Assembly (NCBI GenBank): GCA_003151515.1
Contig: PLXS01000025.1
Coordinates: 62,001 to 126,000, forward strand
Reading direction: 5' to 3'
Origin: Opitutaceae bacterium
Lineage (GTDB): Bacteria; Verrucomicrobiota; Verrucomicrobiia; Opitutales; Opitutaceae
Length of the DNA stretch: 64,000 nucleotides
Numbering within the stretch: position 1 is the stretch's first letter; every line of letters starts with the position of its first letter. A program made the position numbers and the translations under genes. This document shows, piece after piece, positions 41,335 to 52,132 of the stretch. Under the pieces are notes generated by a model, which worked only from the letters and a program-made list of their open reading frames with translations, did no database searches and was not told where the DNA came from.

Positions 41335-41637
41335 GGGGTCAGGTGGTCTGGGCGGCGCGGGCGGCCGCCCGGGGCCCCCCCGCGCACGGGGAAGCCGCTC
41401 TTGGCAGGGTTTGCATGGTCTTGGGTTGCTCGGAGGCTGCGCCGGCAGGGTCGCTCGCGCGCAACCGGACTTCGCACTGAGGACGGGGCACAAGCAAGGC
41501 CTTGTCAAGGCCGGCCCGGCCGCGCGCGATTTGGAGTTGCCAGACCAACGCAATCGTTCTGTTTAACGAAAACCCCTGCGCAAAACGGGCCCGCGGCCCG
41601 TGCCGCCCGGCGCGCGGGCGCACCTAATCCCGATCCC
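41335..41637. other. 303-base divergent intergenic region (ROK kinase / ABC ATPase)
   Basis: No gene was seen. Near 41547-41568 there is an alternating set AACG-CAAT-CGTT-CTGTTT-AACG, that is, two overlapping inverted repeats of the AACG half-site, in the only AT-richer part of the region. TTGCCA at 41537-41542 is followed 17 bases later by TGTTTA, a weak promoter for the plus-strand gene. The rest is GC-rich without obvious signals. Confidence 0.35.
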
Positions 41638-42768
<1,131 letters not shown>

Positions 42769-42772
42769 CGGC

Positions 42773-42994
42773 TCACTTCTGGGGCGGGCCGCCCGCGCCG
42801 TTCTTGCGGCTTGCCAGGAAGAGCATCAGGGCGCCGAAGATGAGCAGGACGACCCCCCAGATCAGGTTTATGTTGATCCCGAGGGAGCGGCTGTACATCG
42901 CGGCGTCGCTCCGAGTGATGAAGCCGAAGACCGTCATCACCAGGCCGACCAGCGTGAACATTAGGCCAATTGGCCAGCGGATATCGAGTCCCAT
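42773..42994 (-). CDS. 73-residue two-helix membrane protein paired with a symporter
   Basis: Two predicted membrane helices (about 8-25 and 43-60) with a short polar loop and a GAGGPPQK tail. The family was not recognised. It follows the sodium:solute symporter gene by 12 bases on the same strand, so it is probably translated with it and may be an accessory subunit, as known for other short proteins next to this transporter family. Confidence 0.75.
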   Translation of the reverse strand: MGLDIRWPIGLMFTLVGLVMTVFGFITRSDAAMYSRSLGININLIWGVVLLIFGALMLFLASRKNGAGGPPQK

Positions 42995-43006
42995 GGTTTT
43001 TCCTTT

Positions 43007-44944
43007 CTACCAGAAGATGAGGTTTAGGACGGCGCAGCCGCCGAGAAGGGCGGTCCCAATGACGCCGGGGCGCTGGTACCAGGGGGTGCCCTCGACCTTG
43101 ATCCTGGGCGTTAGCGAGTAGACGAGCCCGGCAAGCTCCTCGTCGGGCTTCGTGCGCCGGGTGACGAGGGATATCCCCGCCGTCATCACGAAGCAGACGA
43201 TGAAGGCGAAGGTCGCCAGCCAGAAGTTCTGGGCCATCTCGCTCGGGAAGGTGTGGGCGACCCCGAGGTAGCCGCCCTTCATCCCGGGCGCGTTGCCCTG
43301 GGCGATCGTCAGCGCATGCACGAGGCCGGAGGCCATTGTGCCGAGGAGCAACCCGACGAAAGCCCCGGTCCCCGTCGTGCGCTTCCAGAACATTCCCAGC
43401 AGGAACGTCGCGAAGAGCGGGGCGTTCACAAAGGCGAACACGAGCTGGATGATGTCCATCGCGTTGTTGTAGAGCTTGGCGAAGTACGCGCAGGCGATGC
43501 TCGCCAATATGCCGAACAGGGTCACCACCTGCGCCACCCTCATGTAGTGCTCGTCGCTCTTGTTGGGCGCCACGTACGCCTGGTAGAGGTCGTAGGTGAA
43601 GACCGTGTTGAAGGCCGTGACGTTGCCCGCCATGCCGGACATGAACGAGGCGAGGAGCCCGGTGAGGGCGAGGCCGAGCAGCCCCGTCGGGCAGTAGCGC
43701 TTGACGAGGGAGAGGATGACCCCGTCGTAGTCGTACTCGTCGACGGCGTTCCAGAGCCTGTCGTCGAAGGCCGCCTCGGACATGGGCCCAGCGGCGCAGT
43801 CGGCGACCAGGGCCGCGACCTTGGCGGGGTCCATACGACGGCCAACGGCGGCGCTCACCTCCTTGAAGGCCTGGTCGGCGGGCTCCCGGGCTGCGGCGGC
43901 CACCGCGGCCTGGGCCCTTGCATAGACCGCGTTGTCCAGGATGGGCGCCGGGATCCGATAGCCCTTGGAGGGCATCGCCATAAGCGCCACGGCGATCATG
44001 CCGGGAAGGATGACGAGGGCCGGGAAAAGCATCTTCGGGACCGCGGCGATGAGCGGCGTGTTGCGCGCCGCCGTCATGTTGCGCGCCGCCATCGCGCGCT
44101 GCACGACCAGGAAGTTCGTGCACCAGTAGCCGAACGAGAGGACGAACCCGAGCCCGAAGACCATGGCGAACCAGTCGACGCCCATGGGGTTGTTGGTCGG
44201 GCCCTCCAGCAGCGTCCTCCAGACGCTCGTCCACGCGCCGGCGCCGTAGGAGACCCCGGGATCGCGCAGGTGAAGCGCGGAGGGGTTCGTGGCGACGCCG
44301 CTCAAGACCCCCGCCATCGCATGGTAGCCGCCGACGTCCTTGAGGCCCAGGTAGACCACCGGGGCGAAGCCCAGGACGATCATGAAGAACTGGAGCACCT
44401 CCGTGTAGATGGCCGAGGTGAGCCCGCCCTTGAGCACGTAGACCAGCACGACGGCGGAGCAGATCCAGAGGCTCGCGTGGTAGTTCCAGCCGAGGAGCAG
44501 GTGCAGGAGCTTCGCCAGGGCGTTCATCGAGATGCCCGAGGCGAATACCGTCATGACGGCGAAGGAGACGGAGTTGAGCGCCCGCACGCGCTCGTCGAAG
44601 CGCATCTTCAGGTACTCGGGCACCGAGCGCGCCCTGGAGCCGTAGTAGAACGGCATCATGAATACCGCCAGGAACACCATCGCCGGGATGGCGCCCACCC
44701 AGTAGAAGTGCGCCGTGATGGCGCCGTACTTGGCGCCGCTTGCCGCCATGCCCACGAGCTCGAGCGCCCCCAGGTTCGCGGAGATGAACGCCAGGCCCGT
44801 CACCCAGGTCGGTATCGAGCGACCGGAGGTGAGGAAGTCCGAGGAGCTCCTCATGTACTTCCGGAGCGCGAAGCCTATGCCGACGACGAAGCCGGTGTAG
44901 GTGAGCAGGATCAGGTAATCGAGCCAGGTTAGCGTGACTTGCAT
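43007..44944 (-). CDS. Sodium:solute symporter (SSS family), 645 residues
   Basis: Typical SSS protein with 13-14 helices. Begins MQVTLTWLDYLILLTYTGFV, then SSDFLTSGRSIPTWV and FISANLGALELVGMA, the helix-1/2 region near the sodium site. Compared with the usual 500-550 residues it has a longer extramembrane insertion (about residues 345-400, with DPAKVAALVADCAAG). Such transporters import sugars, myo-inositol or carboxylates with Na+. A small membrane protein gene follows by 12 bases. It is divergent from a second SSS unit at 45.1-46.7 kb. The carbohydrate genes nearby make a sugar substrate plausible. Confidence 0.9.
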   Translation of the reverse strand: MQVTLTWLDYLILLTYTGFVVGIGFALRKYMRSSSDFLTSGRSIPTWVTGLAFISANLGALELVGMAASGAKYGAITAHFYWVGAIPAMVFLAVFMMPFYYGSRARSVPEYLKMRFDERVRALNSVSFAVMTVFASGISMNALAKLLHLLLGWNYHASLWICSAVVLVYVLKGGLTSAIYTEVLQFFMIVLGFAPVVYLGLKDVGGYHAMAGVLSGVATNPSALHLRDPGVSYGAGAWTSVWRTLLEGPTNNPMGVDWFAMVFGLGFVLSFGYWCTNFLVVQRAMAARNMTAARNTPLIAAVPKMLFPALVILPGMIAVALMAMPSKGYRIPAPILDNAVYARAQAAVAAAAREPADQAFKEVSAAVGRRMDPAKVAALVADCAAGPMSEAAFDDRLWNAVDEYDYDGVILSLVKRYCPTGLLGLALTGLLASFMSGMAGNVTAFNTVFTYDLYQAYVAPNKSDEHYMRVAQVVTLFGILASIACAYFAKLYNNAMDIIQLVFAFVNAPLFATFLLGMFWKRTTGTGAFVGLLLGTMASGLVHALTIAQGNAPGMKGGYLGVAHTFPSEMAQNFWLATFAFIVCFVMTAGISLVTRRTKPDEELAGLVYSLTPRIKVEGTPWYQRPGVIGTALLGGCAVLNLIFW

Positions 44945-45124
44945 GGCGGTTGGGGAATTTGGGTGGCCAAGTCGGGGCGCCGCAGCGGGGGGCGCGGGGG
45001 ATTGCGGGCACCCGAAGGGAAAAGCGTGCTGCGAGACCAGCCCGAATCAAGCCGATATCCATGCGCCGCCGCGCACGATTCTGCTCGCGCCGCCGGGCGC
45101 TCCTGCCGATCCTCCCGCGCACGC

Positions 45125-45319
45125 GTGAAGAGGCCGTCGGCCGCATCGATCCTACTCGCTGCCGTTCCGTTCGTCGGGATGTGCCTGAGCGTCGACCTTT
45201 GGGACAGGGTCGAGCCCAGGGTGCTCGGCGTCCCCTTCAATATGGCCTGGATGCTCGCCTGGATAGCGCTCAGCCCCGCCCTCATGGGAATCGCCTACTG
45301 GATCGAAAAGCGCAGATGA
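45125..45319 (+). CDS. Small DUF3311-like membrane protein paired with a symporter
   Basis: 64 residues from GTG 45125 with two hydrophobic helices (SILLAAVPFVGMCL and FNMAWMLAWIALSPALMGIAYWI in part) and a WIEKRR end. This resembles the short DUF3311-type proteins that are encoded just before sodium:solute symporters. The stop overlaps the next ATG by 4 bases, so the two should be made together. Role unproven; probably transporter stability or activity. Confidence 0.72.
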   Translation: MKRPSAASILLAAVPFVGMCLSVDLWDRVEPRVLGVPFNMAWMLAWIALSPALMGIAYWIEKRR

Positions 45320-46749
45320 GCCCCGGCGCCACCGCGCTCTCCATCATATTCGCGATCGTCGTGATCGGCTCCTTCACGGGCTTCCTCGCGGCGCGCCACC
45401 GCACGAGCAGCCTCGAGGAGTGGGCCGTCGCCGGCCGGGGCCTTGGCCTGGCCCTGGTCTGGATCCTCATGGCCGGCGAGACGTTCACCACGTTCTCCGT
45501 TCTGGGGGTGAGCGGGTGGATCTACTCGAAGGGCGGGCCCACCCTCTACGTCCTGGCCTACCTGACGCTGGGCCAGACGTTCATCTTCTTCTTCGGGCCG
45601 GCCATCTGGGAGCACGGGCGCCGCCTCGGCCTGCAGACCGTGGGCGACTTCTTCGCCGTGCGCTACCGCAGCAGCCTGCTTGGCGCCGTGGTCGCGCTTG
45701 CGGGCGCCGTCTTCCTGGTCGTCTACCTGCAGCTGCAGATCACGGGGCTCGGGATCATCGTCGAGGTGGCGAGCTTCGAGCAAATCGGCCGGGCGCCGGC
45801 CATGCTCGCGGCCACCGCGGTCGTCGCCAGCTTCGTCATGGCGAGCGGCGTCAGGGGGGTCGCGTGGGTGAGCTTCCTGAAGGATTTCCTCATGGTGGCG
45901 GTCGCGGTCTTTGTCGGCTTCGGGCTTCCCTGGGCCCACTTCGGGGGCATTGGGGCGATGTTCGACGCCGTCATCCGGGCCAAGCCCGGCCACCTCGTGA
46001 TGCCCGGGGGCACGCAGAACCTCACGCACTCGTGGTTCATCACCACCGTCCTCGTCAATTCCCTCATGTTCGCGTGGCCCCACTTCTTCGGGGGCATCTT
46101 CACGGCGAAGAGCGCGGACACGGTTCGAAAGAACGCGATCATCATGCCCTTCTACCTGCTGCCCCTGGGGCTCATCATCATCGCGGGCTGCGCCGCGATC
46201 CTGATCGCCCCCGGCATCAGCAACGGCGACCTAGCCCTGCTGACGGCCATCCGAAGGACCTTCGGCCCGGGGATGCTGGGGGTCATAGGCGGCGCGGGAG
46301 CGCTGACGGCCATGGTGCCCGCTGCCATCCACATCCTGACGGCCTCGACGCTCATTGCGAAGAACGTCTACCGCCCGCTGTTCGCGCCGGCCATGTCGGA
46401 CGACGCGACGGCCCGCGTGGCGAGGCTGACGGTCGTAGCCGTGACCGCGGTGGCCCTCGCCCTGGCGCTCAACAGCTCCGCAACCCTGGTCGGCCTCCTC
46501 ATCATGGCCTACTCGGGCGTCGCCCAGTTCGCCCCCGGGATAATCCTTGGGATCCTCTCGCGGCGGGTCTCGTCGCCGGCGGTCCTTGCGGGCCTCATCG
46601 GCGGGCTCGCCGTCGCCGGGGGCCTGAGCTTCACGGGGCGCGACCCCTTCCTGGGGCTCAACGCGGGGTTCATTGGACTCATCGTGAACGTCGCCCTGGT
46701 GGCCGGCGTGGGACGCCTGACGCCCGCGCGCCCCAGCGGCTTTGAGTAG
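45316..46749 (+). CDS. Sodium:solute symporter (SSS family), 477 residues
   Basis: Polytopic SSS protein. SLEEWAVAGRGLGLALVWILMAGETFTTFS in successive pieces is the helix-1 region that binds sodium and substrate; the following FFGPAIWEHGRRLGLQTVGDFFAVRY is the conserved cytoplasmic loop. Relatives paired with a DUF3311-like protein are often annotated as monocarboxylate or pantothenate-type permeases, but the substrate is not clear. ATG 45316 overlaps the small partner's stop by 4 bases. Confidence 0.9.
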   Translation: MSPGATALSIIFAIVVIGSFTGFLAARHRTSSLEEWAVAGRGLGLALVWILMAGETFTTFSVLGVSGWIYSKGGPTLYVLAYLTLGQTFIFFFGPAIWEHGRRLGLQTVGDFFAVRYRSSLLGAVVALAGAVFLVVYLQLQITGLGIIVEVASFEQIGRAPAMLAATAVVASFVMASGVRGVAWVSFLKDFLMVAVAVFVGFGLPWAHFGGIGAMFDAVIRAKPGHLVMPGGTQNLTHSWFITTVLVNSLMFAWPHFFGGIFTAKSADTVRKNAIIMPFYLLPLGLIIIAGCAAILIAPGISNGDLALLTAIRRTFGPGMLGVIGGAGALTAMVPAAIHILTASTLIAKNVYRPLFAPAMSDDATARVARLTVVAVTAVALALALNSSATLVGLLIMAYSGVAQFAPGIILGILSRRVSSPAVLAGLIGGLAVAGGLSFTGRDPFLGLNAGFIGLIVNVALVAGVGRLTPARPSGFE

Positions 46750-46813
46750 CGCCGCGCATCGCCCGCGGCCATCGGGTTGACCCCGCGCCGCGCCGGCGCA
46801 ATGTCGCTTGGAG

Positions 46814-48652
46814 ATGGCTACCTCGCGGACGCGCACGCTCTCCCTTGGTGCGGCCCTCGCCGCCGGCGTCCTGGCTTTGGGCGCGAAGCTCTCGCTCATT
46901 CGCGAATATGGAAGCGACGTCCCGTATATGGACGAGTGGGACGCGGTCGGCCGCCACCTGCTGGTCCCCAGGGCCGCGGGCCAGCTTCACCTCTGGAGCT
47001 TCTTCCTGCCGCAGAACGAGCACCGGATCGTGCTGGCGCGCCTGATGGCCTACGCCCTTGCGGTCTCAAACGGCCAGTGGGACCCGCTCCTCGAGATGAC
47101 GGCCGGGGCGCTGGTGCATTCCGCCTTCTGCGCCGCTCTGGTCCTCCTTGCGCGGCGCTTCGCCTCGGGCGTGCGCTTTGCCGCCGCCGCCGTGGCCATC
47201 GTCCTTGTCTTCGCGCTTCCCTTCAACTGGGAGAACACGCTCCAGGGCCTGCAGGTCCAGCAGTACCTGCTGGACCTGGGCGCGGTTGCCGCGCTCTTCC
47301 TGTGCGTGCCCGCGCCGCCCCTGGGCGGGCGGTGGTGGGCGGGCTTCGCCGCGGCGGCGGCCAGCCTGGGCGCCATGTCCTCCGGTTTCCTTGCGGCGGC
47401 GGTCGTCCTTGGCGCTGCGCTCCTTCGCTCGGCGCTCAGGCGCCGCTTCGGGCTTCGCGACGCGACGGCCTGCGCCCTCCTGGGCGCGCTGTGCGCGGCC
47501 GGGATCTTGTCCATGGCAAGGGTGCCGGGCCACGATGTCCTCAGGGCCCACTCGGCGCGGGAATGGCTCCTTGCGGAGGCGAGCGCCCTCTCCTGGCCCC
47601 TCATCATGTGGCCCGCCGCCGTCGTGGTCCTGCAGGCGCCGATCGTCCTCCTCGGCGTCGGGCGCATCAGGCGGCGGGAGGCGTCCGGCGACGAGGCCGC
47701 GCTGTTCGCGCTTGCCGCATGGGTCGCGCTTCAGGTGGCGGCGATAGCCTACGCCCGCGAGGGATTCGGGATGTTCAGGAGCCCGCGCTACATGGACCTC
47801 TACTCGCTTGGCGCGGTCGTCAACGCGCTCGCCCTGGCGGTCCTCCTCGCCCGCCGTCCGGTGCCGGCGCCGCTGGCGCTTCTCGCGGCCGCATGGTCCG
47901 TAGCCTTCCTGGTCGGCCTCTGGAATCTCGACCGCGGGACCCAGCAGATCTACCTCGGCAGGGTTCCCGGCCTCAAGGCCGTGGAGAGGCACTACGTCCG
48001 CGCATTTCTGGCGTCCGGCGACCTTCCGGCTCTGCGCTCCGCTCCCAGCGACCAGCTTCCCTATCCAAACGCCGACGAGCTCGGCCGTTTTCTCTCGGCT
48101 CCCGGGATCCGCTCGATGCTTCCCGTCGGGATCCGCCCCGCCCTGGTTTTGGCTGCGGACGCCGGCACCAGCGGTTTCGAGAGCGTGGAGCGTTCGGGAC
48201 TGCCGCCCGGAGCGCCAGGACGGGGCTGGGTGGCGCGCCGCGGGCCGGCCCGCTTCGTGAGCCGGCCGCTTGCGGCGGGGCTCCTCCCCTACCTGCATGT
48301 CCTTCTGGCCGGAAGCCGCGACCTTGAAACGTCGGCCGTGAGGCTTGAGTGGGACGGGTCGCAGCGGCAGGCCCAGGCGGGGCCTCCCCTTCGCCCCGAC
48401 TGGAGCAGCGCGGACCTCGCGGTGCCCCCGCAGGCGGGAGTGCGCCTCGTCGCGGAGGTCGCGCCCGGCGAGCATTGGCTCGCGTTCACAGAGCCTGTCG
48501 AGCTGGGGCGCGGCTCGCTTGCAAACCGCTGGTTGCTGCGCCAGAGCGGATCAATCGCCGCGGTGGGCGGGCTGCTCCTTCTTTGCGCCTTCGCCGGCCT
48601 GCTCGCCTCCGATTTGCAGGAACAGCGGAGGCAGGTGTCGCTCGATGGATAG
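46814..48652 (+). CDS. Large polytopic membrane protein of unknown function
   Basis: 612 residues. About ten hydrophobic helices fill residues 1-390, then a soluble domain (about 395-575), then one last helix near the C-terminus. The early periplasmic loop YMDEWDAVGRHLLVP and QNEHRIVLARL are the most conserved-looking parts and recall GT-C-type membrane glycosyltransferases, but no diagnostic D/E-rich catalytic loop could be confirmed. ATG 46814 is used; a TTG two codons earlier is possible. It follows the symporter by 64 bases. Confidence 0.7.
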   Translation: MATSRTRTLSLGAALAAGVLALGAKLSLIREYGSDVPYMDEWDAVGRHLLVPRAAGQLHLWSFFLPQNEHRIVLARLMAYALAVSNGQWDPLLEMTAGALVHSAFCAALVLLARRFASGVRFAAAAVAIVLVFALPFNWENTLQGLQVQQYLLDLGAVAALFLCVPAPPLGGRWWAGFAAAAASLGAMSSGFLAAAVVLGAALLRSALRRRFGLRDATACALLGALCAAGILSMARVPGHDVLRAHSAREWLLAEASALSWPLIMWPAAVVVLQAPIVLLGVGRIRRREASGDEAALFALAAWVALQVAAIAYAREGFGMFRSPRYMDLYSLGAVVNALALAVLLARRPVPAPLALLAAAWSVAFLVGLWNLDRGTQQIYLGRVPGLKAVERHYVRAFLASGDLPALRSAPSDQLPYPNADELGRFLSAPGIRSMLPVGIRPALVLAADAGTSGFESVERSGLPPGAPGRGWVARRGPARFVSRPLAAGLLPYLHVLLAGSRDLETSAVRLEWDGSQRQAQAGPPLRPDWSSADLAVPPQAGVRLVAEVAPGEHWLAFTEPVELGRGSLANRWLLRQSGSIAAVGGLLLLCAFAGLLASDLQEQRRQVSLDG

Positions 48653-48757
48653 GCAAATGCCGGGAGCAGTCGCCGGCGACCCGACCCAGCTGTTCGCAAT
48701 GCCATGGCCTCCAACGAGAAGAGCCGCTCGCTCCGGGGTCTCTCGCCTCAGGAGGAA

Positions 48758-48842
48758 TGGTGGGGGCACTTGGACTCGAACCAAGGAAGGCGTAAGCCAA
48801 CGGATTTACAGTCCGTCTCCATTGCCGCTAGGAAATACCCCC
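48758..48842 (-). tRNA. tRNA-Tyr (anticodon GTA)
   Basis: On the minus strand the acceptor arm GGGGGTA (5') pairs with TGCCCCC before A and the encoded CCA. The anticodon arm is ACGGA-CTGTAAA-TCCGT with GTA in the loop, and the T arm is CTTGG-TTCGAGT-CCAAG. A long variable arm (GGCTTACGCC) fits the class II tRNA-Tyr of bacteria. Length is 85 bases including CCA. Confidence 0.95.
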
Positions 48843-49100
48843 GCTTTGGAAAGAAGAAAAATTGCGGCCACGATTTCAGCGTCAACACCATTCTTCGCCC
48901 GCGCCGGATCGCCCTAATACGCCGTCGCAGACCCATTTCCCGAAGGCGCCCTGAAAGGGGGATCCGTTCCGTCTGCAATCCCCGGGGCGGCTGCGGGCGT
49001 GCGCCCCACGGGCCGCTGGCCGCTTGTGTATTGCGCGCGGCCCGGTAGAAAGGACCCAGAGACCAGGGAGAATCATGCCGGGATCCACAGTTTGGCGCGG

Positions 49101-50537
49101 ATGACCACAGTGCTGCACAAAATCGGGAGTTTTCTGCCGGGGGGATTCCTCGCCCACCTTTCGGCGATCGTCGGCTTCCTGCTCGCCCTCTTTCTCGTGG
49201 CTAGGCTCATGAGCGAGCGCCGGGCGCCCGCGAACACGTTCGCCTGGCTGCTCGGCATCGTGTTTATCCCGTGGCTCGGGGTGCCGCTCTACCTCCTCTT
49301 CGGGGGCCGCAAGCTGCGCAGGCTGGCAAAGGACAAGTCCGCCCTGCGCCCCATCCTGCCGCCGATGTGCGCGCTTGCCGCGGAGCACGTTTGCGAGCCC
49401 GTCGCGCGCACCGTCGAGGCGGCGGGGGGCTATGCCCCCGTGGGGGGAAACAGGGTGCGATTCATCCTCACCGGCGAGGAGGAGTTTGCCGAGCTAGAGC
49501 GCCAGATACTCTCTGCCAAGCGCTCGATCCACATCACGACCTTCATCCTCGGTCGCGACGCCACGGGCCGGCAGATCGTAGAGCTGCTCGCCCGCCGCGC
49601 GCGCGAGGGCGTCAAGGTTCGCCTCCTTCTTGACGCGCTGGGCTGCTTCCTTTCCTCGCGGGGGTTCGTGGAGCCGATTAGAAGGGCCGGAGGCGAGGTG
49701 GGCAGATTCATGCCGGTGATGCCCTTCGCGTCCCGCGGGTCCGCCAACCTGAGAAACCACCGCAAGATGTCGATATTCGACGGCTCGAGGGCTCTGGTGG
49801 GCGGGCGCAACATCGCGCGCGAGTACATGGGGCCCGTCCCCTACGCGAAGCGATGGCGCGACTTTGGCGCCCTGATCGAGGGCCCCGGGGCCGTCGTCCT
49901 GGGCGAGGTGTTCACGGAGGACTGGAGCTATGTCATGCGCAGGCCGCCCGAGGAGACGCGAGCCGACGCCCAGGCGGGCGGCGCGCCGTCAATGGGCTCG
50001 TGCGGGCTCCAGGTGGTCGCCAGCGGGCCCGACGTGCCGGGCGACCCCCTCTACGAGGGGATCGTCGCGATGATCCAGAACGCCGAGCGCAACATCTGGA
50101 TCGTGACGCCCTACTTCATCCCGGACGAGGTGATCCTGCGCTCGCTGATCGTCAAGGCGCGCGCGGGCTGCGCCGTCACGCTCGTCGTGCCGGCGCACTC
50201 GAACCACCCGGTCACGGACTTTGCGCGGCGCAACTTCACCCGGGAGCTGACGCGGGCGGGAGGGCGCCTTCTGCAGTACAATCCCGGCATGCTCCACGCG
50301 AAGGCCATCGTGATCGACGACCGCGTGGCGCTCGTCGGCTCGCCGAACTGCGACCTGCGCAGCCTGTTCGTCAACTTCGAGATCGGCATCTTCATCCACT
50401 CAGAGCCCGAGGTCGTTGCCATCCGCGCCTGGATAGCCGAGCTCATGCTCGACTGCAGCCCCCCGGTCCCGGCGAAGCGCCACCTCCTCTCGGACGTGGC
50501 GGAGGACCTCTGCAGGCTCTTGGCGCCGCTGCTCTGA
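49101..50537 (+). CDS. cls: Cardiolipin synthase (phospholipase D family)
   Basis: 478 residues from ATG 49101. Two N-terminal membrane helices (about 18-35 and 47-66) precede two phospholipase D domains: HxK motif H220/K222/D227 (NHRKMSIFDGSRALVGGRN) and H399/K401/D406 (LHAKAIVIDDRVALVGS). It condenses two phosphatidylglycerols, or phosphatidylglycerol with another lipid, to cardiolipin at the inner membrane. The gene stands alone, convergent with cimA one base away. Confidence 0.93.
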   Translation: MTTVLHKIGSFLPGGFLAHLSAIVGFLLALFLVARLMSERRAPANTFAWLLGIVFIPWLGVPLYLLFGGRKLRRLAKDKSALRPILPPMCALAAEHVCEPVARTVEAAGGYAPVGGNRVRFILTGEEEFAELERQILSAKRSIHITTFILGRDATGRQIVELLARRAREGVKVRLLLDALGCFLSSRGFVEPIRRAGGEVGRFMPVMPFASRGSANLRNHRKMSIFDGSRALVGGRNIAREYMGPVPYAKRWRDFGALIEGPGAVVLGEVFTEDWSYVMRRPPEETRADAQAGGAPSMGSCGLQVVASGPDVPGDPLYEGIVAMIQNAERNIWIVTPYFIPDEVILRSLIVKARAGCAVTLVVPAHSNHPVTDFARRNFTRELTRAGGRLLQYNPGMLHAKAIVIDDRVALVGSPNCDLRSLFVNFEIGIFIHSEPEVVAIRAWIAELMLDCSPPVPAKRHLLSDVAEDLCRLLAPLL

Positions 50538-50538
50538 T

Positions 50539-52119
50539 CTAGGGCTTGGCGCCCCGCGGATGGGACAGGCGGAATTCGACCGCCTCTCGCAGCGCCTCCC
50601 AGGAGGCGTCGATTATGTTGTCGCTCACCCCGACCGTGCCCCAGATCGAGTGCCCGTCGCCGCTCTCCACGAGGACGCGCGTCTTGGAGCCCGACCCCTC
50701 GTTGCCCTCGAGGATGCGCACCTTGTAGTCGCGCAGGGTCATGTCGCGCAGCTCGGGGTAGGTCTTCTCGAGGCCAAGGCGCAGCGCCTTGTCGAGCGCC
50801 CCGATCGGGCCCGACGACTCGGCGACCGTGTGGACCTGCTCCCCTGCGACATTGAGGCGCACGGTCGCCTCGGACCAGATCTCGCCGCCGTGGCGCTCGA
50901 CGATGACGCGGTAGCCCTCGACCTTGAAGAATTCCCTTCGCTGGCCGAGCATGCGCGAGACCAGGAGCTTGAAGGACGCGTCGGCGGCCTCGTACTCGTA
51001 GCCCCGGAACTCGCGCTCCTTCAGCTCGTCGATCAGCCCCTTGAGCTCGGGGCTCTTCTCGTCCAACTCTATGCCGAATTCGCGCGCCTTGACGACCAGG
51101 CTGCTTCGGCCCGCCATGTCCGAGACCAGCACCCGGGTCTGGTTGCCCACTACCGCGGGGTCGATGTGCTCGTAGCTGCGCTTCACCTTCTGGGCGGCGT
51201 TCGCGTGCAGGCCCCCCTTGTGGGCGAAGGCCGAGTGCCCGACAAAGGGCGCCTTGGGGTTCGGGCGCAGGTTGGCTAGCTCGTCAAAGAAAAGCGACAG
51301 GTCGCGCAGCTGCGCCAGGTTGCCTGCGCAGCGCAGGCGCCTGCCCATCTTGAGGACCAGGTTGGGGATGATGGAGACCAGGTTGGCGTTGCCGACCCTC
51401 TCGCCGTAGCCGTTCATCGTTCCCTGCACCAGAGTCGCCCCGGCCTCGATGCCCGCGAGGGACACGGCGACGCCGAGGCCGCTGTCGTTGTGGCAGTGGA
51501 CGCCCACCATCGGGGCGCCGAAGCGCTTGACGGCGTCGGCCGTGATGGAGGCCACCTGGGGGACCAGCTTGCCGCCGTTGGTCTCGCAAAGGGTGAGGTT
51601 CGAGGCGCCGCCGCGGGCCGCGGCCTCGAGGGTGCGCATCGCGTACTCCGGGTTGTCCAGGTACCCGTCAAAGAAGTGCTCGGCGTCGTAGATCACCTCC
51701 CGACCCTGCGATACCAGGTAGCGCACGGAGTCCTCGATCATCTCCAGGTTCTCCTCCGGCGTCGTGCGCAGGATCTCCCTCACGTGCAGCAGCCAGGTCT
51801 TCCCCACGAGCGTCAGGACGGGCATCGCGCTGTCCAAGAGGGCGCGCATCTGCGGGTCCGCGGCCGCCTTGGCCCCGGCCCTGCGGGTCGCCCCGAAGGC
51901 CGCAAGGCGGGCCTGCTGGAGCTTGAGGTGCTTCGCCTCCGAGAAGAAGGCGATGTCGCGCGGGTTCGAGCCCGGGAAGCCGCCCTCGATATAATCGACG
52001 CCGAACTGGTCCAGCCGCTCGACGATCAGGAGCTTGTCCGCTACCGAAAAGCTGATCCCCTCCCCTTGCGTACCGTCGCGCAGGGTCGTGTCGTATACTC
52101 TCACTTCGGCTGTAGCCAT
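50539..52119 (-). CDS. cimA: Citramalate synthase
   Basis: 526 residues. DTTLRDGTQGEGISFS starts the HMG-CoA-lyase-like barrel; GVHCHNDSGLGVAVS supplies metal His; GHSAFAHKGGLHANA lies in the linker; a C-terminal LeuA-like regulatory domain follows. It condenses pyruvate and acetyl-CoA to (R)-citramalate, giving 2-oxobutyrate for isoleucine without threonine. Length and the TQGEG motif separate CimA from 2-isopropylmalate synthase. Last gene of the serA-to-cimA operon, 13 bases after thrC. Confidence 0.93.
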   Translation of the reverse strand: MATAEVRVYDTTLRDGTQGEGISFSVADKLLIVERLDQFGVDYIEGGFPGSNPRDIAFFSEAKHLKLQQARLAAFGATRRAGAKAAADPQMRALLDSAMPVLTLVGKTWLLHVREILRTTPEENLEMIEDSVRYLVSQGREVIYDAEHFFDGYLDNPEYAMRTLEAAARGGASNLTLCETNGGKLVPQVASITADAVKRFGAPMVGVHCHNDSGLGVAVSLAGIEAGATLVQGTMNGYGERVGNANLVSIIPNLVLKMGRRLRCAGNLAQLRDLSLFFDELANLRPNPKAPFVGHSAFAHKGGLHANAAQKVKRSYEHIDPAVVGNQTRVLVSDMAGRSSLVVKAREFGIELDEKSPELKGLIDELKEREFRGYEYEAADASFKLLVSRMLGQRREFFKVEGYRVIVERHGGEIWSEATVRLNVAGEQVHTVAESSGPIGALDKALRLGLEKTYPELRDMTLRDYKVRILEGNEGSGSKTRVLVESGDGHSIWGTVGVSDNIIDASWEALREAVEFRLSHPRGAKP

Positions 52120-52132
52120 GGGCGGGTCGCCG

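Noticed and set aside
48843-49100. Possible short genes between tRNA-Tyr and cls
   Set aside because: No ribosome-binding site with a protein-like frame; a TTGACG at 48880-48885 on the minus strand may be a tRNA promoter -35 box, but no convincing -10 was found.
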